Positions 34,201 to 46,167 are shown, counted from the first letter of the stretch. The stretch: 64,000 nt of DNA from Arenicola marina (GCA_964019135.1 OZ025265.1:4842318-4906317), one strand, 5' to 3'. The notes: generated from the sequence alone by a model not told the origin. A program made the numbers and translations.

Positions 34201-35734
34201 GGGAATGGGAGGGCGGTGTGGTGGAGGGGAGTGGCTATGGGAAATGGGAGAGCGGTGTGGTGGAGGGGAGTGGCTATGGGGAATGGGAGGGCGGTGTGGT
34301 GGAGGGGGTGGCTATGGGAAATAGGAGAGCGGTGTGGTGGAGGGGGGTGGCTATGGGAAATAGGAGAGCGGTGTGGTGGAGGGGCTGGCAGTGGGGAATG
34401 AGAGGGCGGTGTGGTTGAGGGGAGTGGCTATGGAGAATAGGAGGGCGGTGTGGTGGAGGGGAGTGGCTATGGGGAATGGGAGGGCGATGTGGTGGAGGGG
34501 AGTGGCTATGGAGAATGGGAGGGCGGTGTGGCGGAGGAAAGTGGCTATGGGGAATGAGAGGGCGGTGTAGTGGAGGGCAGTGGCTATGGGGAATGGGTGG
34601 GCGGTGTGGTGGAGGGGAGTGGCTATGGGGAATGAGAGGGCGGTGTAGTGGAGGGGAGTGGGTATGGGGAATGGGTGGGCGGTGTGGTGGAGGGGAGTGG
34701 CCATGGGGAATGGGAGGGCGGTGTGGTGGAGGGCAGTGGCTATGGAATGGGAGGGCGATGTGGTGGAGGGGAGTGGCTATGGGGAATGGGAGGGCGGTGT
34801 GGTGGAGGGGAGTGGCTATGGGGAATGAGAGGGCGGTGTGGTGGAGGGGAGAGGCTATGGGGAATGAGAGGGCGGTGTGGTGGAGGGGAGTGGCCCTGGG
34901 AAATGGGAGCGCGGTGTGGCGGAGGGGAGTGGCTATGGGGAATGGGAGGGCGGTGTGGTGGAGGGGAGTGGCTATGGGGAATGAGAGGGCGGTGTGGTGG
35001 AGGGGAGTGGCCATGGGAAATGGGAGCGCGGTGTGGCGGAGGGGAGTGGCTATGGGGAATGGGAGGGCGGTGTGGTTGAGGGGCGTGGCTATGGGAAATG
35101 GGAGGGCGGTGTGGTGGAGGGGAGTGGCTATGGGGAATGAGAGGGTGGTGTGGTGGAGGGGAGTGGCTATGGGGAATGGGAGAGCGGTGTAGTGGAGGGG
35201 AGTGGCTATGGGGAATGAGAGGGTGGTGTGGTGGAGGGGAGTGGCTATAAGGAATGGGAGGTCGGTGTAGTGGAGGGGGTGGCTATGGGGAATGGGAGGG
35301 CGGTGTGGTGGAGGGGAGTGGCTATGGGGAATGAGAGGGTGGTGTGGTGGAGGGCAGTGGCTATGGGGAATGGGAGGGCGGTGTGGTGGAGGGGAGTGGC
35401 TATGGGGAATGAGAGGGTGGTGTGGTGGAGGGCAGTGGCTATGGGGAATGAGAGGGTGGTGTGGTGGAGGGGAGCGGCTATGAGGAATGGGAGGGCGGTG
35501 TAGTGGAGGGGATCGGCTATGGGGAATGGGAGGGCGGTGTGGTGGGTGGGAGTGGCTATGGGGAATGGGAGGGCGGTGTGGTTGAGGGGAGTGGCTACTA
35601 GGGGAATCGGAGGGCGGTGTGGTGGAGGGGAGTGGCTATGGGGAATGGGAGGGCGGTGTGGTGGAGGGGAGTGGCTACTAGGGGCATGAGAGGTCGGTGT
35701 GGTGGAGTGGAGTGGCTACTAGGGGAATGGGAGG
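31206..35734. repeat. Higher-order repeat block 2 (about 4.53 kb)
   Basis: Spacing of the diagnostic variant from 31,286 to 35,815 is 4,529 bp, close to 116 monomers. Within it, variants at 28,321, 28,803, 29,289 and 29,947 of block 1 recur at 32,849, 33,331, 33,817 and 34,476, each 4,528-4,529 bp later. Even rare substitutions are shared. Confidence 0.85.
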
Positions 35735-38117
35735 GCGGTGTGGTGGAGGGCCGTGGCTACTAGGGGAATGGGAGGGCGGTGTGGTCTAGGGGACTGGCTA
35801 CTAGGGGAATGGGAGAGCAATGTGGTGGAGGGCAGTGGCTATGGGGAATGGGAGAGCGGTGTGGTGGAGGGGAGTGGCTATGGGGAATGGAAGGGCGGTG
35901 TGGTGGAGGGGGTGGCAGTGGGAAATGGGAGGGCGGTGTGATGGAGGGGAGAGACTATGGGGAATGGGAGATCGGTGTGGCGGTGGGGAGTGGCTATGGG
36001 GAGTGATGGGGCGGTGTGGTGGATGGGGTGTCAGTGGGGAATGGGAGGGCGGTGTGGTTGAAGGGAGTGGCTATGGAGAACGGGAGGGTGGTGTGGTGGA
36101 GGGGAGTGGCTATGGGGAATGGGAGGGCGGTGTGGTGGAGGGGAGTGGCTATGGGGAATGGGAGGGCGGTGTGGTGGAGTGGAGTGGCTATGGGGAATAG
36201 GAGGGCGATGTGGTGGAGGGCAGTGGCTGTGGGGAATGGGAGGGCGGTGTGGTGGAGGGCAGTGGCTATGGGGAATGGGAGGTCGGTGTGGTGGAGGGGA
36301 GTGGCTATGGGGAATGGGAGAGCGGTGTGGTGGAGGGGAATGGCTATGGGGAATGGCAGGGCGGTGTGGTGGAGGGGAGTGGCTCTGGGGAATGGGAGGG
36401 CGATGTGGTGGAGGGCAGTGGCTATGGGGAATGGGAGAGCGGTGTCGTGGAGGGCAGTGGCTATGGGGAATGGGAGGGCGGTGTGGGCGAGGGGAGTGGC
36501 TATGGGGAATGGGAGGGCGATGTGGTGGAGGGGAGTGGCTATGGGGAATGGGAGGGCGGTGTGGTGGAGGGGAGTGGCTATGGGGAATGGGAGGGCGGTG
36601 TGGTGGAGGGCAGTGGCTATGGGGAATGGGAGGGCGGTGTGGCGGTGGGGAGTGGCTATGGGGAATGTGAGGGCGGTGTGGTGGAGGAGGTGGCTATGGG
36701 GAATGGGAGGGCGGTGTGGTGGAGGGGAGTGGCTATGGGGAATGGGAGGGCGATGTGGTGGAGGGGAGTGGCTATGGAGAATGGGAGGGCGGTGTGGCGG
36801 AGGGGAGTGGCTATGGGGAATGAGAGGGCGGTGTAGTGGAGGGCAGTGGCTATGGGGAATGGGTGGGCGGTGTGGTGGAGGGGAGTGGCTATGGGGAATG
36901 AGAGGGCGGTGTAGTGGAGGGGAGTGGGTATGGGGAATGGGTGGGCGGTGTGGTGGAGGGGAGTGGCCATGGGGAATGGGAGGGCGGTGTGGTGGAGGGC
37001 AGTGGCTATGGAATGGGAGGGCGATGTGGTGGAGGGGAGTGGCTATGGGGAATGGGAGGGCGGTGTGGTGGAGGGGAGTGGCTATGGGGAATGAGAGGGC
37101 GGTGTGGTGGAGGGGAGAGGCTATGGGGAATGAGAGGGCGGTGTGGTGGAGGGGAGTGGCCCTGGGAAATGGGAGCGCGGTGTGGCGGAGGGGAGTGGCT
37201 ATGGGGAATGGGAGGGCGGTGTGGTGGAGGGGAGTGGCTATGGGGAATGAGAGGGCGGTGTGGTGGAGGGGAGTGGCCATGGGAAATGGGAGCGCGGTGT
37301 GGCGGAGGGGAGTGGCTATGGGGAATGGGAGGGCGGTGTGGTGGAGGGGAGTGGCTATGGGGAATGAGAGGGCGGTGTGGTGGAGGGGAGTGGCCATGGG
37401 AAATGGGAGCGCGGTGTGGCGGAGGGGAGTGGCTATGGGGAATGGGAGGGCGGTGTGGTTGAGGGGCGTGGCTATGGGAAATGGGAGGGCGGTGTGGTGG
37501 AGGGGAGTGGCTATGGGGAATGAGAGGGTGGTGTGGTGGAGGGGAGTGGCTATGGGGAATGGGAGAGCGGTGTAGTGGAGGGGAGTGGCTATGGGGAATG
37601 AGAGGGTGGTGTGGTGGAGGGGAGTGGCTATAAGGAATGGGAGGTCGGTGTAGTGGAGGGGGTGGCTATGGGGAATGGGAGGGCGGTGTGGTGGAGGGGA
37701 GTGGCTATGGGGAATGAGAGGGTGGTGTGGTGGAGGGCAGTGGCTATGGGGAATGGGAGGGCGGTGTGGTGGAGGGGAGTGGCTATGGGGAATGAGAGGG
37801 TGGTGTGGTGGAGGGCAGTGGCTATGGGGAATGAGAGGGTGGTGTGGTGGAGGGGAGCGGCTATGAGGAATGGGAGGGCGGTGTAGTGGAGGGGATCGGC
37901 TATGGGGAATGGGAGGGCGGTGTGGTGGAGGGGAGTGGCTATGGGGAATGGGAGGGCGGTGTGGTTGAGGGGAGTGGCTACTAGGGGAATCGGAGGGCGG
38001 TGTGGTGGAGGGGAGTGGCTATGGGGAATGGGAGGGCGGTGTGGTGGAGGGGAGTGGCTACTAGGGGCATGAGAGGTCGGTGTGGTGGAGTGGAGTGGCT
38101 ACTAGGGGAATGGGAGG
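35735..38117. repeat. Higher-order repeat block 3 (about 2.38 kb)
   Basis: The diagnostic variant moves from 35,815 to 38,198, a spacing of 2,383 bp (about 61 monomers). Relative to block 2 it lacks an internal run of monomers. Blocks 3 and 4 are almost identical apart from five monomers. Confidence 0.85.
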
Positions 38118-40305
38118 GCGGTGTGGTGGAGGGCCGTGGCTACTAGGGGAATGGGAGGGCGGTGTGGTCTAGGGGACTGGCTACTAGGGGAATGGGAGAG
38201 CAATGTGGTGGAGGGCAGTGGCTATGGGGAATGGGAGAGCGGTGTGGTGGAGGGGAGTGGCTATGGGGAATGGAAGGGCGGTGTGGTGGAGGGGGTGGCA
38301 GTGGGAAATGGGAGGGCGGTGTGATGGAGGGGAGAGACTATGGGGAATGGGAGATCGGTGTGGCGGTGGGGAGTGGCTATGGGGAGTGATGGGGCGGTGT
38401 GGTGGATGGGGTGTCAGTGGGGAATGGGAGGGCGGTGTGGTTGAAGGGAGTGGCTATGGAGAACGGGAGGGTGGTGTGGTGGAGGGGAGTGGCTATGGGG
38501 AATGGGAGGGCGGTGTGGTGGAGGGGAGTGGCTATGGGGAATGGGAGGGCGGTGTGGTGGAGTGGAGTGGCTATGGGGAATAGGAGGGCGATGTGGTGGA
38601 GGGCAGTGGCTGTGGGGAATGGGAGGGCGGTGTGGTGGAGGGCAGTGGCTATGGGGAATGGGAGGTCGGTGTGGTGGAGGGGAGTGGCTATGGGGAATGG
38701 GAGAGCGGTGTGGTGGAGGGGAATGGCTATGGGGAATGGCAGGGCGGTGTGGTGGAGGGGAGTGGCTCTGGGGAATGGGAGGGCGATGTGGTGGAGGGCA
38801 GTGGCTATGGGGAATGGGAGAGCGGTGTCGTGGAGGGCAGTGGCTATGGGGAATGGGAGGGCGGTGTGGGCGAGGGGAGTGGCTATGGGGAATGGGAGGG
38901 CGATGTGGTGGAGGGGAGTGGCTATGGGGAATGGGAGGGCGGTGTGGTGGAGGGGAGTGGCTATGGGGAATGGGAGGGCGGTGTGGTGGAGGGCAGTGGC
39001 TATGGGGAATGGGAGGGCGGTGTGGCGGTGGGGAGTGGCTATGGGGAATGTGAGGGCGGTGTGGTGGAGGAGGTGGCTATGGGGAATGGGAGGGCGGTGT
39101 GGTGGAGGGGAGTGGCTATGGGGAATGGGAGGGCGATGTGGTGGAGGGGAGTGGCTATGGAGAATGGGAGGGCGGTGTGGCGGAGGGGAGTGGCTATGGG
39201 GAATGAGAGGGCGGTGTAGTGGAGGGGAGTGGGTATGGGGAATGGGTGGGCGGTGTGGTGGAGGGGAGTGGCCATGGGGAATGGGAGGGCGGTGTGGTGG
39301 AGGGCAGTGGCTATGGAATGGGAGGGCGATGTGGTGGAGGGGAGTGGCTATGGGGAATGGGAGGGCGGTGTGGTGGAGGGGAGTGGCTATGGGGAATGAG
39401 AGGGCGGTGTGGTGGAGGGGAGAGGCTATGGGGAATGAGAGGGCGGTGTGGTGGAGGGGAGTGGCCCTGGGAAATGGGAGCGCGGTGTGGCGGAGGGGAG
39501 TGGCTATGGGGAATGGGAGGGCGGTGTGGTGGAGGGGAGTGGCTATGGGGAATGAGAGGGCGGTGTGGTGGAGGGGAGTGGCCATGGGAAATGGGAGCGC
39601 GGTGTGGCGGAGGGGAGTGGCTATGGGGAATGGGAGGGCGGTGTGGTTGAGGGGCGTGGCTATGGGAAATGGGAGGGCGGTGTGGTGGAGGGGAGTGGCT
39701 ATGGGGAATGAGAGGGTGGTGTGGTGGAGGGGAGTGGCTATGGGGAATGGGAGAGCGGTGTAGTGGAGGGGAGTGGCTATGGGGAATGAGAGGGTGGTGT
39801 GGTGGAGGGGAGTGGCTATAAGGAATGGGAGGTCGGTGTAGTGGAGGGGGTGGCTATGGGGAATGGGAGGGCGGTGTGGTGGAGGGGAGTGGCTATGGGG
39901 AATGAGAGGGTGGTGTGGTGGAGGGCAGTGGCTATGGGGAATGGGAGGGCGGTGTGGTGGAGGGGAGTGGCTATGGGGAATGAGAGGGTGGTGTGGTGGA
40001 GGGCAGTGGCTATGGGGAATGAGAGGGTGGTGTGGTGGAGGGGAGCGGCTATGAGGAATGGGAGGGCGGTGTAGTGGAGGGGATCGGCTATGGGGAATGG
40101 GAGGGCGGTGTGGTGGAGGGGAGTGGCTATGGGGAATGGGAGGGCGGTGTGGTTGAGGGGAGTGGCTACTAGGGGAATCGGAGGGCGGTGTGGTGGAGGG
40201 GAGTGGCTATGGGGAATGGGAGGGCGGTGTGGTGGAGGGGAGTGGCTACTAGGGGCATGAGAGGTCGGTGTGGTGGAGTGGAGTGGCTACTAGGGGAATG
40301 GGAGG
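38118..40305. repeat. Higher-order repeat block 4 (about 2.19 kb)
   Basis: Diagnostic variant at 38,198 and 40,386, spacing 2,188 bp (about 56 monomers). This is 195 bp, exactly five monomers, shorter than block 3. The next copy, starting at about 40,306, decays into the degenerate right end. Confidence 0.85.
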
Positions 40306-42437
40306 GCGGTGTGGTGGAGGGCAGTGGCTACTAGGGGAATGGGAGGGCGGTGTGGTCTAGGGGACTGGCTACTAGGGGAATGGGAGAGCAATGTGGTGGA
40401 GGGCAGTGGCTATGGGGAATGGGAGAGCGGTGTGGTGGAGGGGAGTGGCTATGGGGAATGGAAGGGCGGTGTGGTGGAGGGGGTGGCAGTGGGAAATGGG
40501 AGGGCGGTGTGATGGAGGGGAGAGACTATGGGGAATGGGAGATCGGTGTGGCGGTGGGGAGTGGCTATGGGGAGTGATAGGGCGGTGTGGTGGATGGGGT
40601 GTCAGTGGGGAATGGGAGGGCGGTGTGGTTGAGGGGAGTGGCTATGGAGAATGGGAGGGTGGTGTGGTGGAGGGGAGTGGCTATGGGGAATGGGAGGGCG
40701 GTGTGGTGGAGGGGAGTGGCTATGGGGAATGGGAGGGCGGTGTGGTGGAGTGGAGTGGCTATGGGGAATAGGAGGGCGATGTGGTGGAGGGCAGTGGCTG
40801 TGGGGAATGGGAGGGCGGTGTGGTGGAGGGCAGTGGCTATGGGGAATGGGAGGTCGGTGTGGTGGAGGGGAGTGGCTATGGGGAATGGGAGAGCGGTGTG
40901 GTGGAGGGGAATGGCTATGGGGAATGGCAGGGCGGTGTGGTGGAGGGGAGTGGCTCTGGGGAATGGGAGGGCGGTGTCGTGGAGGGCAGTGGCTATGGGG
41001 AATGGGAGAGCGGTGTCGTGGAGGGCAGTGGCTATGGGGAATGGGAGGGCGGTGTGGTGGAGGGGAGTGGCTCTGGGGAATGGGAGGGCGGTGTGGTGGA
41101 GGGGAGTGGCTATGGGGAATGGGAGAGCGGTGTCGTGGAGGGCAGTGGCTATGGGAAATGAGAGGGCGGTGTGGTGGAGGGGAGTGGCTCTGGGGAATGT
41201 GAGGGCGGTGTGGTGGAGGAGGTGGCTATGGGGAATGGGAGGGCGGTGTGGTGGAGGGGAGTGGCTATGGGAAATGGGAGGGCGGTGTGGTGGAGGGGAG
41301 TGGCTATGGGGAATGGGAGGGCGATGTGGTGGAGGGCAGTGGCTATGGGGAATGGGAGGGCGGTGTGGTGGAAGGGAGTGGCCATGGGGAATGGGAGGGC
41401 GGTGTGGTGGAGGGGAGTGGCTATGGGGAATGGGAGGGCGGTGTGGCGGTGGGCAGTGGCTATGGGGAATGTGAGGGCGGTGTGGTGGAGGGGGTGGCTA
41501 TGGGGAATGGGAGGGCGGTGTGGTGGAGGGGAGTGGCTATGGGAAATGGGAGGGCGGTGTGGTGGAGGGGAATGTCCATGGGGAATGGGAGGGCGGTGTG
41601 GTGGAGGGCAGTGGCTATGGAATTGGAGAGCGGTGTGGTGGAGGGGAGTGGCTATGGGAAATGGGAGGGCGGTGTGGCGGAGGGGAGTGGCTATGGGAAA
41701 TGGGAGGACGGTGTGGCGGTGGGGAGTGGCTGTGGGGAATGTGAGGGCGGTGTGGTGGATGGGGTGGCTATGGGGAATGGGAGGGCGGTGTGGTGGAGGG
41801 GAGTGGCTATGGGAAATGGGAGGGCGGTGTGGTGGAGGGGAGTGGCTATGGGGAATGGGAGGGCGGTTTGGTGGAGGGGAGTGGCCATGAGGAATGAGAG
41901 GGTGGTTTGGTGGAGGGGAGTGGCTATGGGGAATGGGAGGGCGGTGTGGTTGAGGGGCTTGGCTATGGGAAATGGGAGGGCGGTGTGGTGGAGGGGAGTG
42001 GCTATGGGGAATGAGATTGTGGTGTGGTGGAGGGGAGTGGCTATGGGGAATGGGAGGGCGGTGTAGTGGAGGGGATCGGCTATTGGGAATTGGAGGGCGG
42101 TGTGGTGGAGGGCTGTGGCCATGGGGAATGGGAGGGCAGTGTGGTGGAGGGGGTGGCAGTGGGGAATGGGAGGGCGGTGTGGTGGAGGGGAGTGGCTATG
42201 GGGAATGGGAGGGCGGTGTGGTGGAGGGGGAGGCTATGTGGAATGGGAGAGCCGTCTGGTGGGGGCGGGGGGGGGGGCGGGTGGCAGTGGGGAATGAGAG
42301 GCCCGTGTGTTGGAGGGAAGTGGCTATGGGGAATGGGAGGGCGATGTGGTGGAGGGGAGTGGCTATGGAGAATGGGAGAGCGGTGTAGTGGAATGTGGTG
42401 GCTAAGGAGAGTGGAAGGGCGTTGTGGTGGCGGAGAG

Positions 42438-43599
42438 CGTAGACAATATGCGCCGAAGGTTGCTATCAAGCAGATGCCGTAAGCTCGCTAAGACACGCTG
42501 ACGATGGGTTTTCAACAAAGTGTTGTTGGGGCCATTTTAGATTGTCCGTGGGTGAGGTATGCAGCCGCTAAGTATACCGCCACATTGATTGAGAATCGAC
42601 GCCAATTTTGCAAAAAGACATGGAACTAACTAAGAAGGCTCCTGTGGAGTCATTGCACAAAAACATTACAACTACGCTCATAATGCGAGATTCTCCGCGG
42701 GAATTTATTCTGAAAACAGGTTCAATGGTTTCCATGTTCCTTGCCCGATCTAAGTATAGGGGAGGCCCAACTACACCTGAAACATGTTCGTTGCTTGGCG
42801 ACAGCGTAAACACAACATGGTACAGTACTGGCATGTATAAGCAGCGATTAAATGACTTTTGGGGTTGCCGCAGTGCTCTTGTCTGGACATGCCCACGTCG
42901 CATAGAAAACAACACATAAGTTACTCACCTAAGCAGCAGCCTTAGTCGCTTGGATCAGGTTGCCAATGACTACCATAGTAACAATGCCCATGTCGAAGCA
43001 CCATCTCCCTGGGTAACAAAGAAAGACGCGTATCAACGCGGTTGCATGGACCATAGTTTTACGTTAAAGTCGACACAAAAGGCCATTAAAAATGGAAGTA
43101 GTTTTCTGCGTCGCGAGCTGTTATTTTGGGACGCATGGTCTATGCTTTGTTGGCGTGTTGTCATTAAATCCGGAGCATCTTTCTACGCCGCTGTCATATG
43201 TAATTTTGCTGAATCATTGTGTTGAATTGGAGATTAATATAGGACAACAATGTGATCCATCGACAATTCGAAGAAAAAAAACTGATGATATATTGTCTAC
43301 ATCCAGTATCAGTTGGATAACGGAACATTGCGTCACACCATTTATTGTTCATGTACATCATCTAACGAAACTCGAAATGCTGATGGCTAAACGCCATACG
43401 GCACTGGGAATATCCAAACTCAAATCACTGCTCAGTGTGGAACTAACACATGAGCGGGTGTAGATACGTTAAAAACATTTAATTAAACAGTAACGTCGTC
43501 TTACGGGCAAAATAAGAAAATTGCTACATGCACCGGTACTGACTATCTTTAAATATGTATTCTTCCCTTGGTGGTTTTTGAACAAAGGGATAGGGGTGG
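42438..43599. other. Unassigned DNA with open stretches of unknown meaning
   Basis: One plus frame is open from 42,593 to 42,919 and, after a single stop, on to 43,225. A second plus frame is open at 43,092-43,463. The predicted peptides (with strings such as RDSPREFILKTGSMVSMF and DPSTIRRKKTDDILSTSSIS) match no family I recognise, and the opposite strand is also open over 42,568-42,915. They could be decayed exons or transposon ORFs. I do not call a gene. Confidence 0.35.
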
Positions 43600-43675
43600 G
43601 GCGTGATAGATTAGTCTGTAACAGGGGTGGGCATGATAGATTGGTCTGTGACAGGGGTGGGCAGCGGGGCGTCCT
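43600..43675. repeat. 30-bp tandem duplication, about 2.5 copies
   Basis: GGGGTGGGC(G)TGATAGATT followed by (A/G)GTCTGT(A/G)AC is repeated head to tail, then a partial AGGGGTGGGCAGC. Confidence 0.75.
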
Positions 43676-44059
43676 GGCAGACTAATATAGCGCTGGATAG
43701 CGACATCGGGGGACTGACTATAAGCTACTGGTAGACATGGTGATGTCGGTGTGAGGGGGGGGGGGGGGGGGTCACCGGGGTCGTAATAGCTTCCCTGTAG
43801 TTTGGGTTTATTAGAGGGACAGGCATTATGTTTGACAAAGGGTCAGACACAGCAGGGAGCCGTAGGTAAATGTAGACCCACTGAAAACGATGACAGGGGT
43901 AGCGATAAGGGAAAGAGTGGAGGTGGGTGGGGTGGGCCGAGGCAACATTACCGCTAGATGAGACCGGGGGATATGGTGATGCGTCATACTGTGGACAGTC
44001 ATGATGAAACGAGACGAGGACACAACCTTCAATGCTGAGATAAGTGTAACAAATAATGG
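43676..44059. other. Unassigned DNA with a 17-G homopolymer
   Basis: Contains G17 at 43,755-43,771. No gene; the 178-codon minus-strand frame (43,725-44,261) is driven by the C and G runs. Confidence 0.4.
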
Positions 44060-44345
44060 AGGTAAATTCAGGGGCCCATCCCGGGGGGGGGGGGGGGGTA
44101 GGAGGGTGGCACCCCCCCCCCCCTTGGGAACCTGAACATACACTGTTAAAGTCGGCTTCTTCGAGCAGCGCCCCCCCCCACCCGCGGTCGCAAGTTTTTA
44201 AGAGAGCAACCCCCCCCCCCATGGCAAAAAGAGAGGACCCCCCCCCCGCCCCCGGTTGCAAGTTTTAGCCAGAGAGCAGCCTCCGCCCCACCGTCGCAAG
44301 TTTTGCAGAGAGCAACCCCCCCTTGGCATATTCCTACATCCGCCA
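44060..44345. repeat. Dispersed G/C-tract repeat, copy 1
   Basis: Four irregular units contain GGTCGCAAGTTTT or GGTTGCAAGTTTT, then AGAGAGCA and a C-run. The end GGCATATTCCTACATCCGCC parallels AAAATTCCTAGATACGCCCC at 52,750-52,770. G16 lies at 44,083-44,098. Probably the end of a dispersed transposon. Confidence 0.6.
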
Positions 44346-45022
44346 TTGAAATTTTCAGACGTCGTCCACTATGATAACGCGGCATGTAACACTTAGATAA
44401 AGGTGCATCAGTATATGGCGCAATGGACTTAACATCGTGTATGTGGGTTAAGTCAGACTCATATTTTTGGTCGACAGAAATGATCCACTTCAAAGCCAAG
44501 TCATCTATCCCATATGGCCATATTTAAATTGATTGATATTCATGTGACTTCTTGCGTAATCATACCATAGTAGCGGCAAAATATGACCCACAATAGTATA
44601 ATTTCCAGGTCAGTTTGCAGTTTTATCGACGTTTCATATTCGTTAAAAACAGGGACAGGGAAAAAAACGTGGTCGGGGCTGAGTGTGCAGGGCGGAGGGG
44701 GAGGGGGGCTTGTAACTTTGCTCCTACGCCCCCCCCCCTCCTACACCTACACTACAAGTACACTACAAGTGTACCGCAGGAGGCCTTTTAGGTCAGCGAT
44801 GATGCAGACATTAAGGACTGATACACTTGCATTGCTTAATGACTTGCCATTGAGCGTGATCAATCTGATCCTTCTTGGCCTCCGCTCAAGCTGGCGCTCC
44901 GCCGACTGCTCTTCAGAAATGACCACCCTTTGATGCAATGTGCCCACCACAGCGTCGCGGACAGTCACCGAGGCCATTCTGACCTTGAGCTGAGAGCCTC
45001 ACCAAGGGCTACGTGCCCAGTC
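44346..45022. other. Unassigned DNA upstream of the ankyrin-like remnant
   Basis: Includes a G/C-tract segment (44,690-44,760) and the duplicated TACACTACAAGT. Frames open through 44,583-44,933 (plus) and 44,747-44,977 (minus) have no clear product. Confidence 0.35.
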
Positions 45023-45100
45023 CACCCGCTGCACGTGCTGGCTTCAGCGGAAGCAAATCCTTGTGATAGAACTAATTCCCCACGGAGCTGATGTGGGAAA
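45023..45100 (+). pseudogene. Possible ankyrin-repeat remnant with a frameshift
   Basis: One frame reads HPLHVLASAE from 45,023. The next frame, from 45,051, reads KQILVIELIPHGADVG. Joined, the length is the 25-26 residues between the TPLH and GAD(V)N positions of an ankyrin repeat, and both signatures are in place. The second frame stays open to about 45,194. I see no second repeat, and a one-base shift is needed, so this is a pseudogene, an exon piece with a sequence error, or chance. Confidence 0.3.
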
Positions 45101-46167
45101 TATCAGTCAAGACAAAGAGTACTGTGTGGACGAATGTTGGACTGGTTCACTGATGGCTGGTCAACAGATTCCTGTACGTACCCAATGTTCTCGATGAATA
45201 TCGCCCGCCAGGCTCAGATCGAATGGTCCGGTGTGTCATGGCGATTGGTTACTATATCAGTCATTACCACTCTCTATATATAATTAGTCAAATGAAAAAC
45301 AGGTAAACAGGATAGTTTGAAACGGTAATACATTCATTTTGTTTTGCTTTGCCATCGCTGTAAACCCGTCTTAAGCATAACTAAGAACCGTTATTAGTCA
45401 CCAGTGACCGTCCCGTATAAGTGTCACGCCACCTCATCTTTTCATATGATCATCTGCCCGAATAACGGAATCCCAATCATTTTCATACCTACACATGTTC
45501 ATTTCGTCATCAATTCGAATGTCTAAAACAGGATTACAACGCGAGACCTGAAAAGAACGAAGGGTCGTCATTTTCTTAAAAGCTTGCCTGAAATCTATGA
45601 GACGCGGTAATACGCGTTCATCAAAACTTTCACAACGGACACTTCATTTGGGTTCTGCTGCAGTTATTTGTTCTATTCTGTGGGCACAACTTGGCATACT
45701 CCATCGTTTCCCCGAAGTTCTTCTCATGAAACGATTTGCTTTAAGCAGACATGGTCTAATTGTGTTCATCCTGTAAGATTGTGTGACAAAGAAGCTATGA
45801 GTAGCATCAGGTGCGACGGCTCTGATCAGATAATTTCAAACAAGGAGACGATGGCAGAGGACAGGAGTCGACGACTAACAAATAATACCCGCAATATAGC
45901 TTTTTTCACTCATATGTCGACCCAAAGCGCTTGGTTAATGATATCAGCAGATGGCTTATTGATTATATAAAACAAGACTGGCAGCCATGTTTTGTAGCGG
46001 ATACTCGTTCTTTGTAAAGACGATAACGAGCCCAGGGAATTACGTTCACGTTCTGATTGATGCATGGCTTTCACGCGAGATGATAGCCCCGGGGAAAGTC
46101 ATTATCACCAGTGGGGATGACAAAAAAAGGCGATCCAGTAAATCTACTTACGCTTTTTACGCGCGCC
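45101..46167. other. Unassigned DNA
   Basis: No repeat structure. A 100-codon plus frame (45,668-45,970) has no recognisable motif. No RNA gene seen. Confidence 0.4.

Larger units (their letters stand above)
26072..42437. repeat. G-rich 39-bp satellite, about 420 copies, 16.4 kb, with higher-order repeats
   Basis: The monomer has 39 bp with the cores GTGGCTATGGGGAATGGGAG and GGCGGTGTGGTGGAG. Variants include GGGAAATGGGAG, GAATGAGAGGG(C/T)GG, GGCGATGTGG, GTGTAGTGGAG, GGGGTGGCAGTGG and a longer unit with GGCTACTAGGGGAATGG. The plus strand is G-rich with very little C. Thirty-nine is 13 codons and the consensus has no stop in any plus frame or in some minus frames, so frames up to 519 codons appear (GNGRAVWWRGVAM, EWEGGVVEGSGYG or GGRCGGGEWLWGM type). 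Variants with TAG interrupt them irregularly, so coding is very unlikely. Higher-order copies are listed separately. The right end, from about 42,100, is the most degenerate. Confidence 0.97.

Noticed and set aside
36016..37575. 519-codon plus-strand open frame (and its many neighbours between 26,048 and 42,482)
   Set aside because: It lies wholly in the 39-bp satellite. All three plus frames and some minus frames are open because 39 is a multiple of three and the monomer lacks stops. The peptide is only a 13-residue repeat, and variants with TAG close it at random.
42568..42919. Overlapping 103- and 115-codon frames on opposite strands as a gene
   Set aside because: No recognised motif on either strand and no evidence favouring one; listed only as unassigned open DNA.
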